Positions 15,317 through 23,165 of a stretch of DNA of 64,000 bases are shown here, in pieces. The translations under genes and the position numbers were made by a program. Numbering within the stretch: the first letter of the stretch is position 1; the number at the start of each line of letters is the position of its first letter. Source of the DNA: AC-32 sp963715575 (GTDB lineage: Bacteria; Actinomycetota; Thermoleophilia; Gaiellales; Gaiellaceae); the NCBI GenBank assembly GCA_963715575.1, contig OY970250.1:1-64000 (forward strand), given 5' to 3'. The notes under the pieces are model-generated. The model worked only from the letters and a program-made list of their open reading frames with translations, had not been told where the DNA came from and searched no databases.

Positions 15317-15621
15317 GCGAGCGGGTAGAGGTCGAACGCGGGCTCCTCGTACGGGTGCGCCTCGCGCAGTGCCGCGACGACTTCGGCCTCGCGCTCCTCG
15401 GGATAGACCGTCTCCAGCCGCAGCTCGGCGACCCGCTGCTCGCGCCCAGGCTGGCCGACGCTCGGCGACGAGCCCGCGCCGCCGAGGAACGTGCCCGTTC
15501 CCTCCGTGTACCAGGAGCAGCGCTCGTAGTCGCCGATCCGGCCGGCGCCGGCCGCGAACAGCGCCTCGCGCAGCGGGTCGAGCGCCTCGCGCGGAACGAA
15601 GACGACGAGTTTCCGGTTCAC
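15313..15621 (-). CDS. NIF3/YqfO middle-domain-like protein
   Basis: A 102-residue protein resembling the CutA-like domain inserted in NIF3/YqfO proteins. Markers are KLVVFVPREALDPLREALFA at the N-terminus, the GRIGDYERCSW motif, and REAHPYEEPAFDLYPL at the C-terminus. In the family this domain may bind metal or mediate trimerisation; as a free protein its role is unknown. It precedes and is coupled to the RNase HI gene, and follows the aldehyde dehydrogenase by 9 bp, so the three could be one transcript. Confidence 0.8.
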   Translation of the reverse strand: MNRKLVVFVPREALDPLREALFAAGAGRIGDYERCSWYTEGTGTFLGGAGSSPSVGQPGREQRVAELRLETVYPEEREAEVVAALREAHPYEEPAFDLYPLA

Positions 15622-15630
15622 GACGCGGCG

Positions 15631-17127
15631 CTACTCGGCCGTGTCGATCTGGGCGCGCTGCAGCTTGCCCGAGTAGTCGACGTAGATCGACTTCCACTCG
15701 GTGAAGACGTCGAGCGCAGCCTGGCCCGCCTCGCGGTGGCCGTTGCCGGTGCCCTTGACGCCGCCGAAGGGCAGGTGCACCTCGGCGCCGATCGTGCCGG
15801 CGTTGATGTACGTGATCCCGGCCTCGAGGTCGCGCATCGCGCGGAACGCGGTGTTCACGTCGCGCGTGAAGATCGAGGACGAGAGGCCGAACTCGATTCC
15901 GTTCGAGACGCGGATCGCCTCGTCCACGTCCTTCACCCGGATCAGCGCTGTCGTCGGGCCGAAGATCTCCTCCTGCGCCACGCGCATCTGCGGGTCGACC
16001 TCGCCGAAGATGGTCGGGCGGTAGAAGCTCCCGTCGCCGAGGCCGTTGCCGCTCGCGACCTCGCCGCCGGTGAGCAGCTTGGCGCCCTCGTCCACGCCGA
16101 TCTCGGTGTACGAGTGGATCTTCTCGAGCGCGCGCTTGTTGATCACCGGGCCGACGTCGACGCCTTCCTCCCAGCCGGGGCCCAGGCGCAGCTTCTCGGC
16201 GGAGGCGACGAGCCGCTTCTGCAGCTCCTCGTAGACACCCTCCTGCACGATCACGCGCGAGGCCGCCGTGCAGCGCTGGCCGGAGGTGCCGAACGCCGAC
16301 CAGACGATGCCCTCGACGGCCAGGTCGAGGTCGGCGTCGTCGAGCACGATGATCGCGTTCTTGCCGCCGAGCTCGAGGTGGACGTGCTTCAGGTTCTGCG
16401 CCGCGGCCTCGAGCACCGCGACACCGGTCTCGCGCGATCCGGTGAGCGTGATCACCGGCACGTCGGGGTGGCGGACGAGGCGGTCGCCGACCTCGCCGCC
16501 GCCGCCGTGCACGGCGTTGATCACGCCCGCCGGGACGCCGGCCTCGACGAGCAGCTCGACGAAGCGCTCGCCCAGCAGCGGCGTGTCTGTGGCCGGCTTG
16601 AAGACGATCGTGTTCCCGCAGACGAGCGCGGGCGCGATCTTCCAGGACGGGATTGCGATCGGGAAGTTCCAGGGCGTGATCACGCCGACCACGCCGATCG
16701 GCTGGCGCACGCTCATGTTGAACTTGTCACGCAGCTCGCTGGGCGTGGTCTGGCCGAAGAGGCGCCGGCCCTCGCCGCCCATGTAGTAGCTCATGTCGAT
16801 CGCTTCCTGGACGTCGCCGGCGGCCTCGGGCAGCACCTTGCCCATCTCGCGCGCCATCAGCTCGGCGACCTCGTCCTTGCGCTCGGCGAGCAGCGCGCCG
16901 AAGCGGAAGAGAATCTCGCCGCGCCGCGGAGCCGGGACGAGCCGCCACTCCTCGAAGGCCGCCTTCGCCGCCGCGACCGCGCGGTCGACGTCCTCGGCGC
17001 CCGACTTCGGGAAGACGCCGAGCACCTCGCCGGTCGCGGGACTGGTCGTCTCGAAGGTCTCGCCGGAGGCGGCGTCGACCCACTCGCCGCCGATGAAGTT
17101 CTTGAACGTCTTGGTCGCCGTCGCCAC
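15631..17127 (-). CDS. NAD(P)-dependent aldehyde dehydrogenase
   Basis: A 498-residue ALDH-superfamily enzyme oxidising an aldehyde to an acid. Catalytic residues: N154 in TPWNFP, E252 in LELGGKN and the nucleophile C286 in GQRCTA. PFGGVKGTGNGHREAG near the C-terminus is typical. The overall form resembles semialdehyde dehydrogenases (alpha-ketoglutarate or succinate semialdehyde type), but the substrate is not fixed by motif. The GTG start follows TAAGAT by 7 nt. It sits upstream of the NIF3-like and RNase HI genes. Confidence 0.92.
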   Translation of the reverse strand: MATATKTFKNFIGGEWVDAASGETFETTSPATGEVLGVFPKSGAEDVDRAVAAAKAAFEEWRLVPAPRRGEILFRFGALLAERKDEVAELMAREMGKVLPEAAGDVQEAIDMSYYMGGEGRRLFGQTTPSELRDKFNMSVRQPIGVVGVITPWNFPIAIPSWKIAPALVCGNTIVFKPATDTPLLGERFVELLVEAGVPAGVINAVHGGGGEVGDRLVRHPDVPVITLTGSRETGVAVLEAAAQNLKHVHLELGGKNAIIVLDDADLDLAVEGIVWSAFGTSGQRCTAASRVIVQEGVYEELQKRLVASAEKLRLGPGWEEGVDVGPVINKRALEKIHSYTEIGVDEGAKLLTGGEVASGNGLGDGSFYRPTIFGEVDPQMRVAQEEIFGPTTALIRVKDVDEAIRVSNGIEFGLSSSIFTRDVNTAFRAMRDLEAGITYINAGTIGAEVHLPFGGVKGTGNGHREAGQAALDVFTEWKSIYVDYSGKLQRAQIDTAE

Positions 17128-17134
17128 GGCGGCG

Positions 17135-17140
17135 ATCTTA
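17135..17140 (-). promoter_or_regulatory. Possible leaderless -10 for aldehyde dehydrogenase
   Basis: TAAGAT on the minus strand, 7 nt before GTG. The TAA is also the stop codon of the upstream broken gene, so this may be chance. Confidence 0.3.
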
Positions 17141-18135
17141 GCGGGGCTGCAGTGCCTTGAAGACGAACTTGACGCGGCCCTCGAAGCTCTCGGTGCAGCC
17201 GTCACCGCAGCTGCGCGGCGCGACGGCGTGCGGGCCAGTGTCCACGGTGAAGCCCTGGTGCGCGAGGATCCGGGTGATCGGGAAGCGGTTCCGTCCGTTG
17301 CGGGCGAAGCGCGCGTCGTCCGGGCCGATGCCCACCGCGGCGGGTCGACGCTGACGCCGATGGAGGTGACCGGGTCGGGCGCCTCCAGCCAGACCGGGAA
17401 GTCGGCCGAGCCGCAGTTGTTCCGCGCCTGCTCCATCAAGCCGTCGAGCGCCGTCCTGCCCGAACCGGTCGTGCCGGTGTCGAAGGCCACGAATGTCGCG
17501 TCGCCGCGCAGCGGACCCTCGGCCCGCAACGGCGGGTACTCGACCTTCCCGGAGCAGGCCGGCGTGCGGCTCGTTCCGACCTTGCCGGCGGCGTGACGAA
17601 GCGATGCCGTGTTCGCGATCCAGACGTACCGCACTCGCTGGAGCCAGGTGCCGACCCAGCTCATGCTCGAGTCGACCGTGCCGTTGATGTTCGGCGCGGT
17701 CGTCGTCCACACCTGCTTCGAGTGGATCGAGACCTCGACCCTGATCGAGTACCGCACGCCCTCGTCGACGTGCGCCGTGCGCGGGCCTGGCGTGTAGCCG
17801 CGGATCACTCGGCCGGCGATGATCGCGCCCTTCCTGCGACCGTCCACCTTGTACTTTTAGTCCCGGCGGCGTAGAGCTTGACCGACGCCCGTGGCATGCG
17901 GCTGCAGCGTGATCAGCGGCCAGGCGTTGCGCACACCGCACACTCTTGATCGTGTGCTTGCGCCGGTCCTTGTTGACGAACTCGACCTTCGCGCCGACGG
18001 CGACGTGCAGCTCCATCGGCTGCGGCGCCGAGGCCACGAGCTTGATCTGCCGGGGCGAGCGGTTGCACTCCCGCCCTGCGAGCCGAGCGTGAGCCCCAGT
18101 TTCACGAGGCCGAGCAGAGCAAGCGCGCGCCGCAT
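17138..18135 (-). pseudogene. Secreted cupredoxin-like protein, multiply frameshifted
   Basis: Pieces of one exported protein lie in successive frames. They run: a signal-like start MRRALALLGLVKLGLTLGSQ; a cupredoxin-like stretch QPMELHVAVGAKVEFVNKDR then KHTIKSV; NAWPLITLQPHATG; SVKLYAAGTK; KVDGRRKGAIIAGRVIRGYT and onward to SIGVSVDPP; and finally AVGIGPDDARFARNGRNRFP to FKALQPR. Joining them needs about five single-base corrections, several at homopolymers (AAAA, CCGCC, GGG). The neighbours on both sides are intact. It is either a decaying gene or a locally bad stretch of sequence. Function is unknown; the second half, with CGDGC, is probably extracytoplasmic. Confidence 0.7.
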
Positions 18136-18255
18136 CCAGGCGCGCGATACAACCCCGCACGAGGCTGCACCAGACCGCGCGCGCTTGCTACAACCGTTCG
18201 GATAAGTCTGCGCCGGTCCTCGCCCGGCACTCGCACGCCAGCTGCCGTTTGCCGG

Positions 18256-21200
18256 TCAACGCGAAAATCGGCCGTTGAGGTAGAGCTCGAGTGGATGGGG
18301 GTCCCCGAAGAAGCCGTGGGGACCGGCGAGGATGTCGACATCACCGTCGCCGTCCGCATCGCCGAGTGCGACGTTGTGCGAAGCGCCCGTCGAGAGGATT
18401 TGTCGTGTGAAGCTTCCGGTGCCGTCGTTGTAATACACGGCCAGGCGTTTCTGGGCGGACTGGTCTTGCTCGCCCGCGATCACATCCGGCGCGCCGTTGC
18501 CGTCCAGATCGGCAACCCTGACGTTGTGGGCGAGCTGAAAGGTCGGATCGATAGCGTGCTTCGTCCACGTCGTTGTGCGGTCGCCCGGTGCCTCGAACCA
18601 CCACAGGCCGCCCGGCGGAGCGTTGTCGCCTTCAGCCTGGCCGATCACGACGTCCATGCGACCGTCGCCGTTGAAGTCGCCAGTCCAGGAAGTGGCGAAC
18701 GGAGCGTCGCTGTCACAGACGCCTCCGTCGCACGGATAGCCGGTTCCCAGAATGTAGACCGTCCATGGATCGCTGCGCGCATTTCCCCCGGTCTCGCGTG
18801 GATTTTCGAACCATGCGATCTGCGAGTTCGGGCGGTTGCTCACCAGGTTGACGGCTCCCGTGCCGGAACCGATGTCCAACAGGGCCACCGAGTTGTAGCT
18901 GCTGTTGTAGGTCCTGGCCGTCCAGCTGGTTGGAGTGTTCTTGAAGTAGATCGTCGTATTTGTCGCCACATCGGTTAGACCGTCTCCGTCGAAGTCGCCG
19001 AGCACAATCGTGTTCTCGCCTTCGCCGGGTCCACCAATCAGATGTTGCTGCCAAGCGCCGTTGAGCGTCCCGGGATTCTCGAACCAGTAGACATTCCGGC
19101 TTCCGTTGACGATGACGGAAGCGATGATGTCGACATGACCATCGTGGTCCACATCGTCAGACGTCATGTCCTCATAGGCAACGCCACTCGAAAGAATCGT
19201 TCGTTTGATCCACAGGTCGGCTGGGTTTCCCGATGCCGGGAACTGATACCAATAGATCCCGCCCGGCCCGCCTTGAGACCCGCTCGGTTGCGTACCGATG
19301 ACCGCATCGAGCCTGCCGTCGCCGTCGATGTCCGCCAAAGCCTTCTCGATAATCGAGCCGATGAAGTTCGGCTCCACCGTGAGCTTGGTGAACGACATCG
19401 GGACTGCCTCCGTTACAACACTCGTTTCTGCGGACGAAGCCTGAGCTGATCCTTCGGTATTCGCAGCCGTTACGACAACTCGTATCGTCTTGCCCAAGTC
19501 GCTCTCTGCGATCATGTAGGAAACGCCGGTTTGTCCGGCCACGTCGCTGCAAACTCCACTGTCGCACGATTGCCACTGCTGAGACAGCGTCGGCGCAGGG
19601 TTGCCAGACCAGCTACCCCGATCGACGACGAGCGTTTGGCCGACTTGGGCGCCGCCGCTGATCGTCGGAGCCGCCGTGTTGGCAGGGGCACTTGGCGGAT
19701 ACACGACGATTGCGGTTACCGCCGAGGTGCTTGTTGCAGAGCCACCAGCATTCGTAGCCGTGACCGTCACCCGCAGCGTCCTACCCTCATCAGCCGGCAC
19801 CAGGCCGTACGTCTTGTCCGTAGCGCCGGGAATGTCATTGCAGCTCGCGCCGTTCGAGTCACATCGCTGCCACTGGTAGGCGTAGCTCGTCGGGCTATTG
19901 CTCCAACTGCCGTCGGACGTGGTGAGCGACTGGCCCACTTGAGCGGTCCCCGAGATGGAAGGCGGGCTCGTATTCAGCGGCGCGGCGACACCGCTGGGCT
20001 GAACTTCTACGTAGAACGACCATCTCTCAGCCGAGGCGTTGAGCGCACCCCACGTCGCCGAAGGCGACTGCGAGCCGTTGTTGTTCCAGTAGCTCGAGTT
20101 GGCACCGCCCGGCTCGTAGTAATTGAACGCGCTTGCACTTGAAGAACCGGCCAGCAGTCCCAGAAGGTAATTTCCGGGCTGTAGAGTGATTCCCACCGGT
20201 AACACAGACGTGACCCATCCAGCAGGCTGATTTCTTGCAATCGTTACTTTGGTCCCTTCGGTCACCTTCGTCGTCGGCCGGCCGGACCCGTCGGTGTTGT
20301 AGATAACCGGGGTAAAGGCCTGACTCGCATTAGGGCCGCCTCTGACATACCACTTGAAGTTCTTCAGAGTCGCAGCCGCATCGAGCGTATACACCGAGCC
20401 GAATTTATAACCCGCACCTGCGGTGTCCGTTTGCGTCCCTGGAGTAGTGCTCCCGAACGAAGACACAGTCGGGGCCGCTTCCACGGTTGGTGTCGGCGCC
20501 GAAGTAGCGGTTGCGGTGCCGCTCGAGTTGGTTGCCGAAACGGCAACCTGAATTCTCTTTCCAACATCGGCAGCCCGAACCACATACGTTGTTCCGGTGG
20601 CGCCCGAGATATCGCTACAGGCATTGCCAGCGCATGATTGCCACTGCCTGGTAAAGGTCGGGGGCGGGCTGCCGGTCCACGTGCCGTCGGTCGATGTGAG
20701 GGTCTGACCTGCCTGCGCGGTTCCGCTGATTGTCGGCGGCGAGCCATTACTCGGGGGCGCAGGCGGCCGTGTCACGACTGCGGTTCGACCTGAGGACGCG
20801 GAGGTCGTCCCGCCGGCGTTCGTCGCCAAGACGATCGCCGCCAGGGCAAAGCCTTCGTCGGTGCTCGTCACGGTGTAGGAACGACTGGTGGCGGAGGAGA
20901 TGTCAGTGCACGTAATGCCCGCGCACCGTTGCCACTGGTACGCGTAGCTCGTCGGGCTGTTCGACCACGTCCCGTCCGTCGTCGTCAGCTCCTCTCCCAC
21001 AACCGGGGAACCGCTGACCGTCGGCACTGACGTGTTGGCCGGCGGCTGCGGTACCACCGTCGCGGTCGGCTGGGAGGCTGCCTCGCCCGAGCCCTCGCTG
21101 TTCGAAGCCGTCACGACGACCTTGAGAGTCTTCCCTTCGTCGCCGGCAGCCACCACATACTGCAAACCGGTCGCTCCTGCGATATCGCTGCAAGTGCCGC

Positions 21201-22194
21201 TCGCACACGACTGCCACCTCTGAGTGAGCGTAGGTACCGGGTTCCCGCTCCACGCGCCTTGCGTAGCGGTCAGCGTCCGGCCGACCTGTGGGGTGCCGCT
21301 GATCGTGGGCGGGCTCGAGTTCGCCGGCGGAGCCAGAGGATCGGTCACCGTTGCGGTGGGGCCCGACGTGGCCGAGGCCGAGCCGCCATCGTTCGTCGCG
21401 ACCACGAGCACGCGCATGGTGCTGCCGCGGTCGCCGCTCACGAGGGTGTACGTGGAGCTCGTGGCGCCTGCTATGTCAGCGCAACCACCGCCACTCGTGT
21501 TGCACCGCCGCCATTGATAGGCGTAGTCGGTCGGGTTGTTCGTCCAGTCACCGGTCGACGCTGAGAGGGCTCGGCCGACTTGCGCCGTGCCGGAGATCGC
21601 CGGGAGGCTGCTGTTGGCGGGTGGCGGAGTTGCATTTGCGGCGACGTACGCGACGTAGATGCTCCAGGTGGCGCTGTCGCGGTTGAGCTGACCCCAACTG
21701 GTCGTCGGGTTCGGATAGGCGTTGGCATTCCAGATGCCACTATTCGTCGCCGGGCTGTAGTAGATACCGGCTTGCTGACCCTGCGGCCCCGAGAGCAGGC
21801 CGAGGAGGTAATTGCCTTTGGTGAGGGCGACTTGGGGCAGTGCAGAGGTGACCCAGCCCGCGGGTTTGTTGGCACCGATCTGGACCTCCGCTCCCTTGGC
21901 AACGAGCGTCGAGGGGTTGCCGGTGGAATCGGTCCTGTAGACGACCGGCGTGAATCTCTGAGCGACGCGACCACCGCGCGCGTACCAGCTGATGGACATC
22001 GTCGTGCCGTCCTGCGGCAGTGCGTAGACCGAGCCGAACTTGTAGCCGCTGCCGGGAGTGTCGGAGCTCGTTCCCACGGACGGATTCCCGAACGTGGCTG
22101 TCGCCGCGGCGGCGTTGCGGCTGCTTGCGACGAGTAGCGGCGACAGAAGCACCAACGCGGCGAGGCATACGGCGGCCCGTTGGTGTTTCCGCAC
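18256..22194 (-). CDS. Giant modular secreted protein with Ig-like and FG-GAP/VCBS repeats
   Basis: A 1312-residue exported protein. After a signal peptide (about 1-32) comes a beta-rich module of about 150 residues beginning FGNPSVGTSSDTPGSGYKFG. Four Ig-like repeats of about 95 residues follow, then a second copy of the first module (FGSTTPGTQTDTAGAGYKFG), two more Ig-like repeats, and a C-terminal block of about 330 residues. The Ig-like units alternate between a YAYQWQRC and a QWQSC type. The C-terminal block has at least five DxDGDG or DxDGNG motifs (DIDGDG, DVDHDG, DFDGDG, DFNGDG, DLDGNG, DADGDG), typical calcium-binding FG-GAP/VCBS repeats. No enzyme domain is seen; adhesion or matrix binding is the natural guess. 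No cell-wall anchor or C-terminal helix is evident. Confidence 0.85.
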   Translation of the reverse strand: MRKHQRAAVCLAALVLLSPLLVASSRNAAAATATFGNPSVGTSSDTPGSGYKFGSVYALPQDGTTMSISWYARGGRVAQRFTPVVYRTDSTGNPSTLVAKGAEVQIGANKPAGWVTSALPQVALTKGNYLLGLLSGPQGQQAGIYYSPATNSGIWNANAYPNPTTSWGQLNRDSATWSIYVAYVAANATPPPANSSLPAISGTAQVGRALSASTGDWTNNPTDYAYQWRRCNTSGGGCADIAGATSSTYTLVSGDRGSTMRVLVVATNDGGSASATSGPTATVTDPLAPPANSSPPTISGTPQVGRTLTATQGAWSGNPVPTLTQRWQSCASGTCSDIAGATGLQYVVAAGDEGKTLKVVVTASNSEGSGEAASQPTATVVPQPPANTSVPTVSGSPVVGEELTTTDGTWSNSPTSYAYQWQRCAGITCTDISSATSRSYTVTSTDEGFALAAIVLATNAGGTTSASSGRTAVVTRPPAPPSNGSPPTISGTAQAGQTLTSTDGTWTGSPPPTFTRQWQSCAGNACSDISGATGTTYVVRAADVGKRIQVAVSATNSSGTATATSAPTPTVEAAPTVSSFGSTTPGTQTDTAGAGYKFGSVYTLDAAATLKNFKWYVRGGPNASQAFTPVIYNTDGSGRPTTKVTEGTKVTIARNQPAGWVTSVLPVGITLQPGNYLLGLLAGSSSASAFNYYEPGGANSSYWNNNGSQSPSATWGALNASAERWSFYVEVQPSGVAAPLNTSPPSISGTAQVGQSLTTSDGSWSNSPTSYAYQWQRCDSNGASCNDIPGATDKTYGLVPADEGRTLRVTVTATNAGGSATSTSAVTAIVVYPPSAPANTAAPTISGGAQVGQTLVVDRGSWSGNPAPTLSQQWQSCDSGVCSDVAGQTGVSYMIAESDLGKTIRVVVTAANTEGSAQASSAETSVVTEAVPMSFTKLTVEPNFIGSIIEKALADIDGDGRLDAVIGTQPSGSQGGPGGIYWYQFPASGNPADLWIKRTILSSGVAYEDMTSDDVDHDGHVDIIASVIVNGSRNVYWFENPGTLNGAWQQHLIGGPGEGENTIVLGDFDGDGLTDVATNTTIYFKNTPTSWTARTYNSSYNSVALLDIGSGTGAVNLVSNRPNSQIAWFENPRETGGNARSDPWTVYILGTGYPCDGGVCDSDAPFATSWTGDFNGDGRMDVVIGQAEGDNAPPGGLWWFEAPGDRTTTWTKHAIDPTFQLAHNVRVADLDGNGAPDVIAGEQDQSAQKRLAVYYNDGTGSFTRQILSTGASHNVALGDADGDGDVDILAGPHGFFGDPHPLELYLNGRFSR

Positions 22195-22266
22195 GTCGCA
22201 GTTTATATCCGATCGAGACCGATCGTGAAACGAACCCCACGCGACCTCGGCCGACGGGTGCCGGCG

Positions 22267-22485
22267 TTACTCCGTGCCGGGCACGTCCGTGTCTGGGAAG
22301 CGCCCGGGATGAGCACGCCGTCGGTCGCGGATCATGCGCTTGCCCCCGAAGACGCGGCCCTTGCGCCGGTCCTCGCCCTCGCGCCGGTCGACGATGACGG
22401 TCACGTTCGGGTTGTCCTTGTAGTACTCGACCATCTTGTCGTAGAGCTCGTCCTCGAGCTCGCGCGGGATCACGCAGTAGATCAT
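22267..22485 (-). CDS. Small conserved-looking basic protein
   Basis: A 72-residue protein starting MIYCVIPRELEDELYDKMVE, followed by YYKDNPNVTVIVDRREGEDR and a strongly basic tail. The first 40 residues look like a small alpha/beta domain. An upstream TACAAT with an AGG-containing leader fits a normal promoter and ribosome site. I do not know its function. It lies just upstream of the giant secreted protein on the same strand, with 72 bp between. Confidence 0.65.
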   Translation of the reverse strand: MIYCVIPRELEDELYDKMVEYYKDNPNVTVIVDRREGEDRRKGRVFGGKRMIRDRRRAHPGRFPDTDVPGTE

Positions 22486-22520
22486 CCTGCCTCGGATTGT
22501 AGGGACGGCCTGGGCTGGCG

Positions 22521-23138
22521 CTAGACCGGGGAGATGTCCGGCGCGATCCGGCCATCTTGCGTCAGCTTCGCGTTCCAGCTCGTGAACATCGACTCCAGCT
22601 CGCGCGGGTCGTGGCCGCGCTCGGCCAGGCGCACCGGCTGGGCCGAGTCCGGAGTGATGCGGTACTGGTACCAGGAGATGTCCCAGGCGACGCTGAGGAC
22701 GACCTCGTTGCTCGTCCCCGAGAGCGGCACGATCGACGCCTTCGGCTGGCCGAGGCTCTTGGCGATCCCGGCGATCGTGCGGCGGTAGGCGCTCTCGTTG
22801 AAGAGGTCGGCCGCCTCGACCATGGCCAGCTCGGGCTCGGACAGCCGGCGCAGGATCGGCTCCTCTACTACCGGCTCGACGGTCGCCTTGCGGGTCTCTC
22901 CCAGCAGCGCTGCGACCAGGCCGCGCCGTTTGCGGCGCCGGTCGTTGACGACGGGCGTGGTCGGGCTGCCCTCCTTCACCCAGCCGTGCTCGAGCGCGAC
23001 GTCCTCGCAGAGCGGGCAGACGTCGACGAAGTTCTCGCCGTCGGCCGAGTAGCGCACCGAGCGCTCGCCGACGAGCAAGGACCGCTCGCAGATCGCACAT
23101 GTGCGCAGGGCGGTGACGGCCTGCCGCGTGATGCGCAT
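22521..23138 (-). CDS. Protein with N-terminal zinc-ribbon-like cysteines
   Basis: A 205-residue protein. CAICERSLLVGERS and CPLCEDVALEHGW near residues 13-50 form two CxxC pairs that could bind zinc. The middle is basic (RRRKRRGLV), and the C-terminal half is folded, with SYQYR-like ISWYQYRITPDSAQPVRLAE and a closing WNAKLTQDGRIAPDI. No catalytic motif and no transmembrane segment. The ATG used starts MRITRQAV; a slightly longer frame exists. It lies 27 bp downstream of the EF-G-like gene and is probably co-transcribed. Function unknown. Confidence 0.7.
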   Translation of the reverse strand: MRITRQAVTALRTCAICERSLLVGERSVRYSADGENFVDVCPLCEDVALEHGWVKEGSPTTPVVNDRRRKRRGLVAALLGETRKATVEPVVEEPILRRLSEPELAMVEAADLFNESAYRRTIAGIAKSLGQPKASIVPLSGTSNEVVLSVAWDISWYQYRITPDSAQPVRLAERGHDPRELESMFTSWNAKLTQDGRIAPDISPV

Positions 23139-23165
23139 GTCACCGAGGACCCTAGCCAAGATCAC

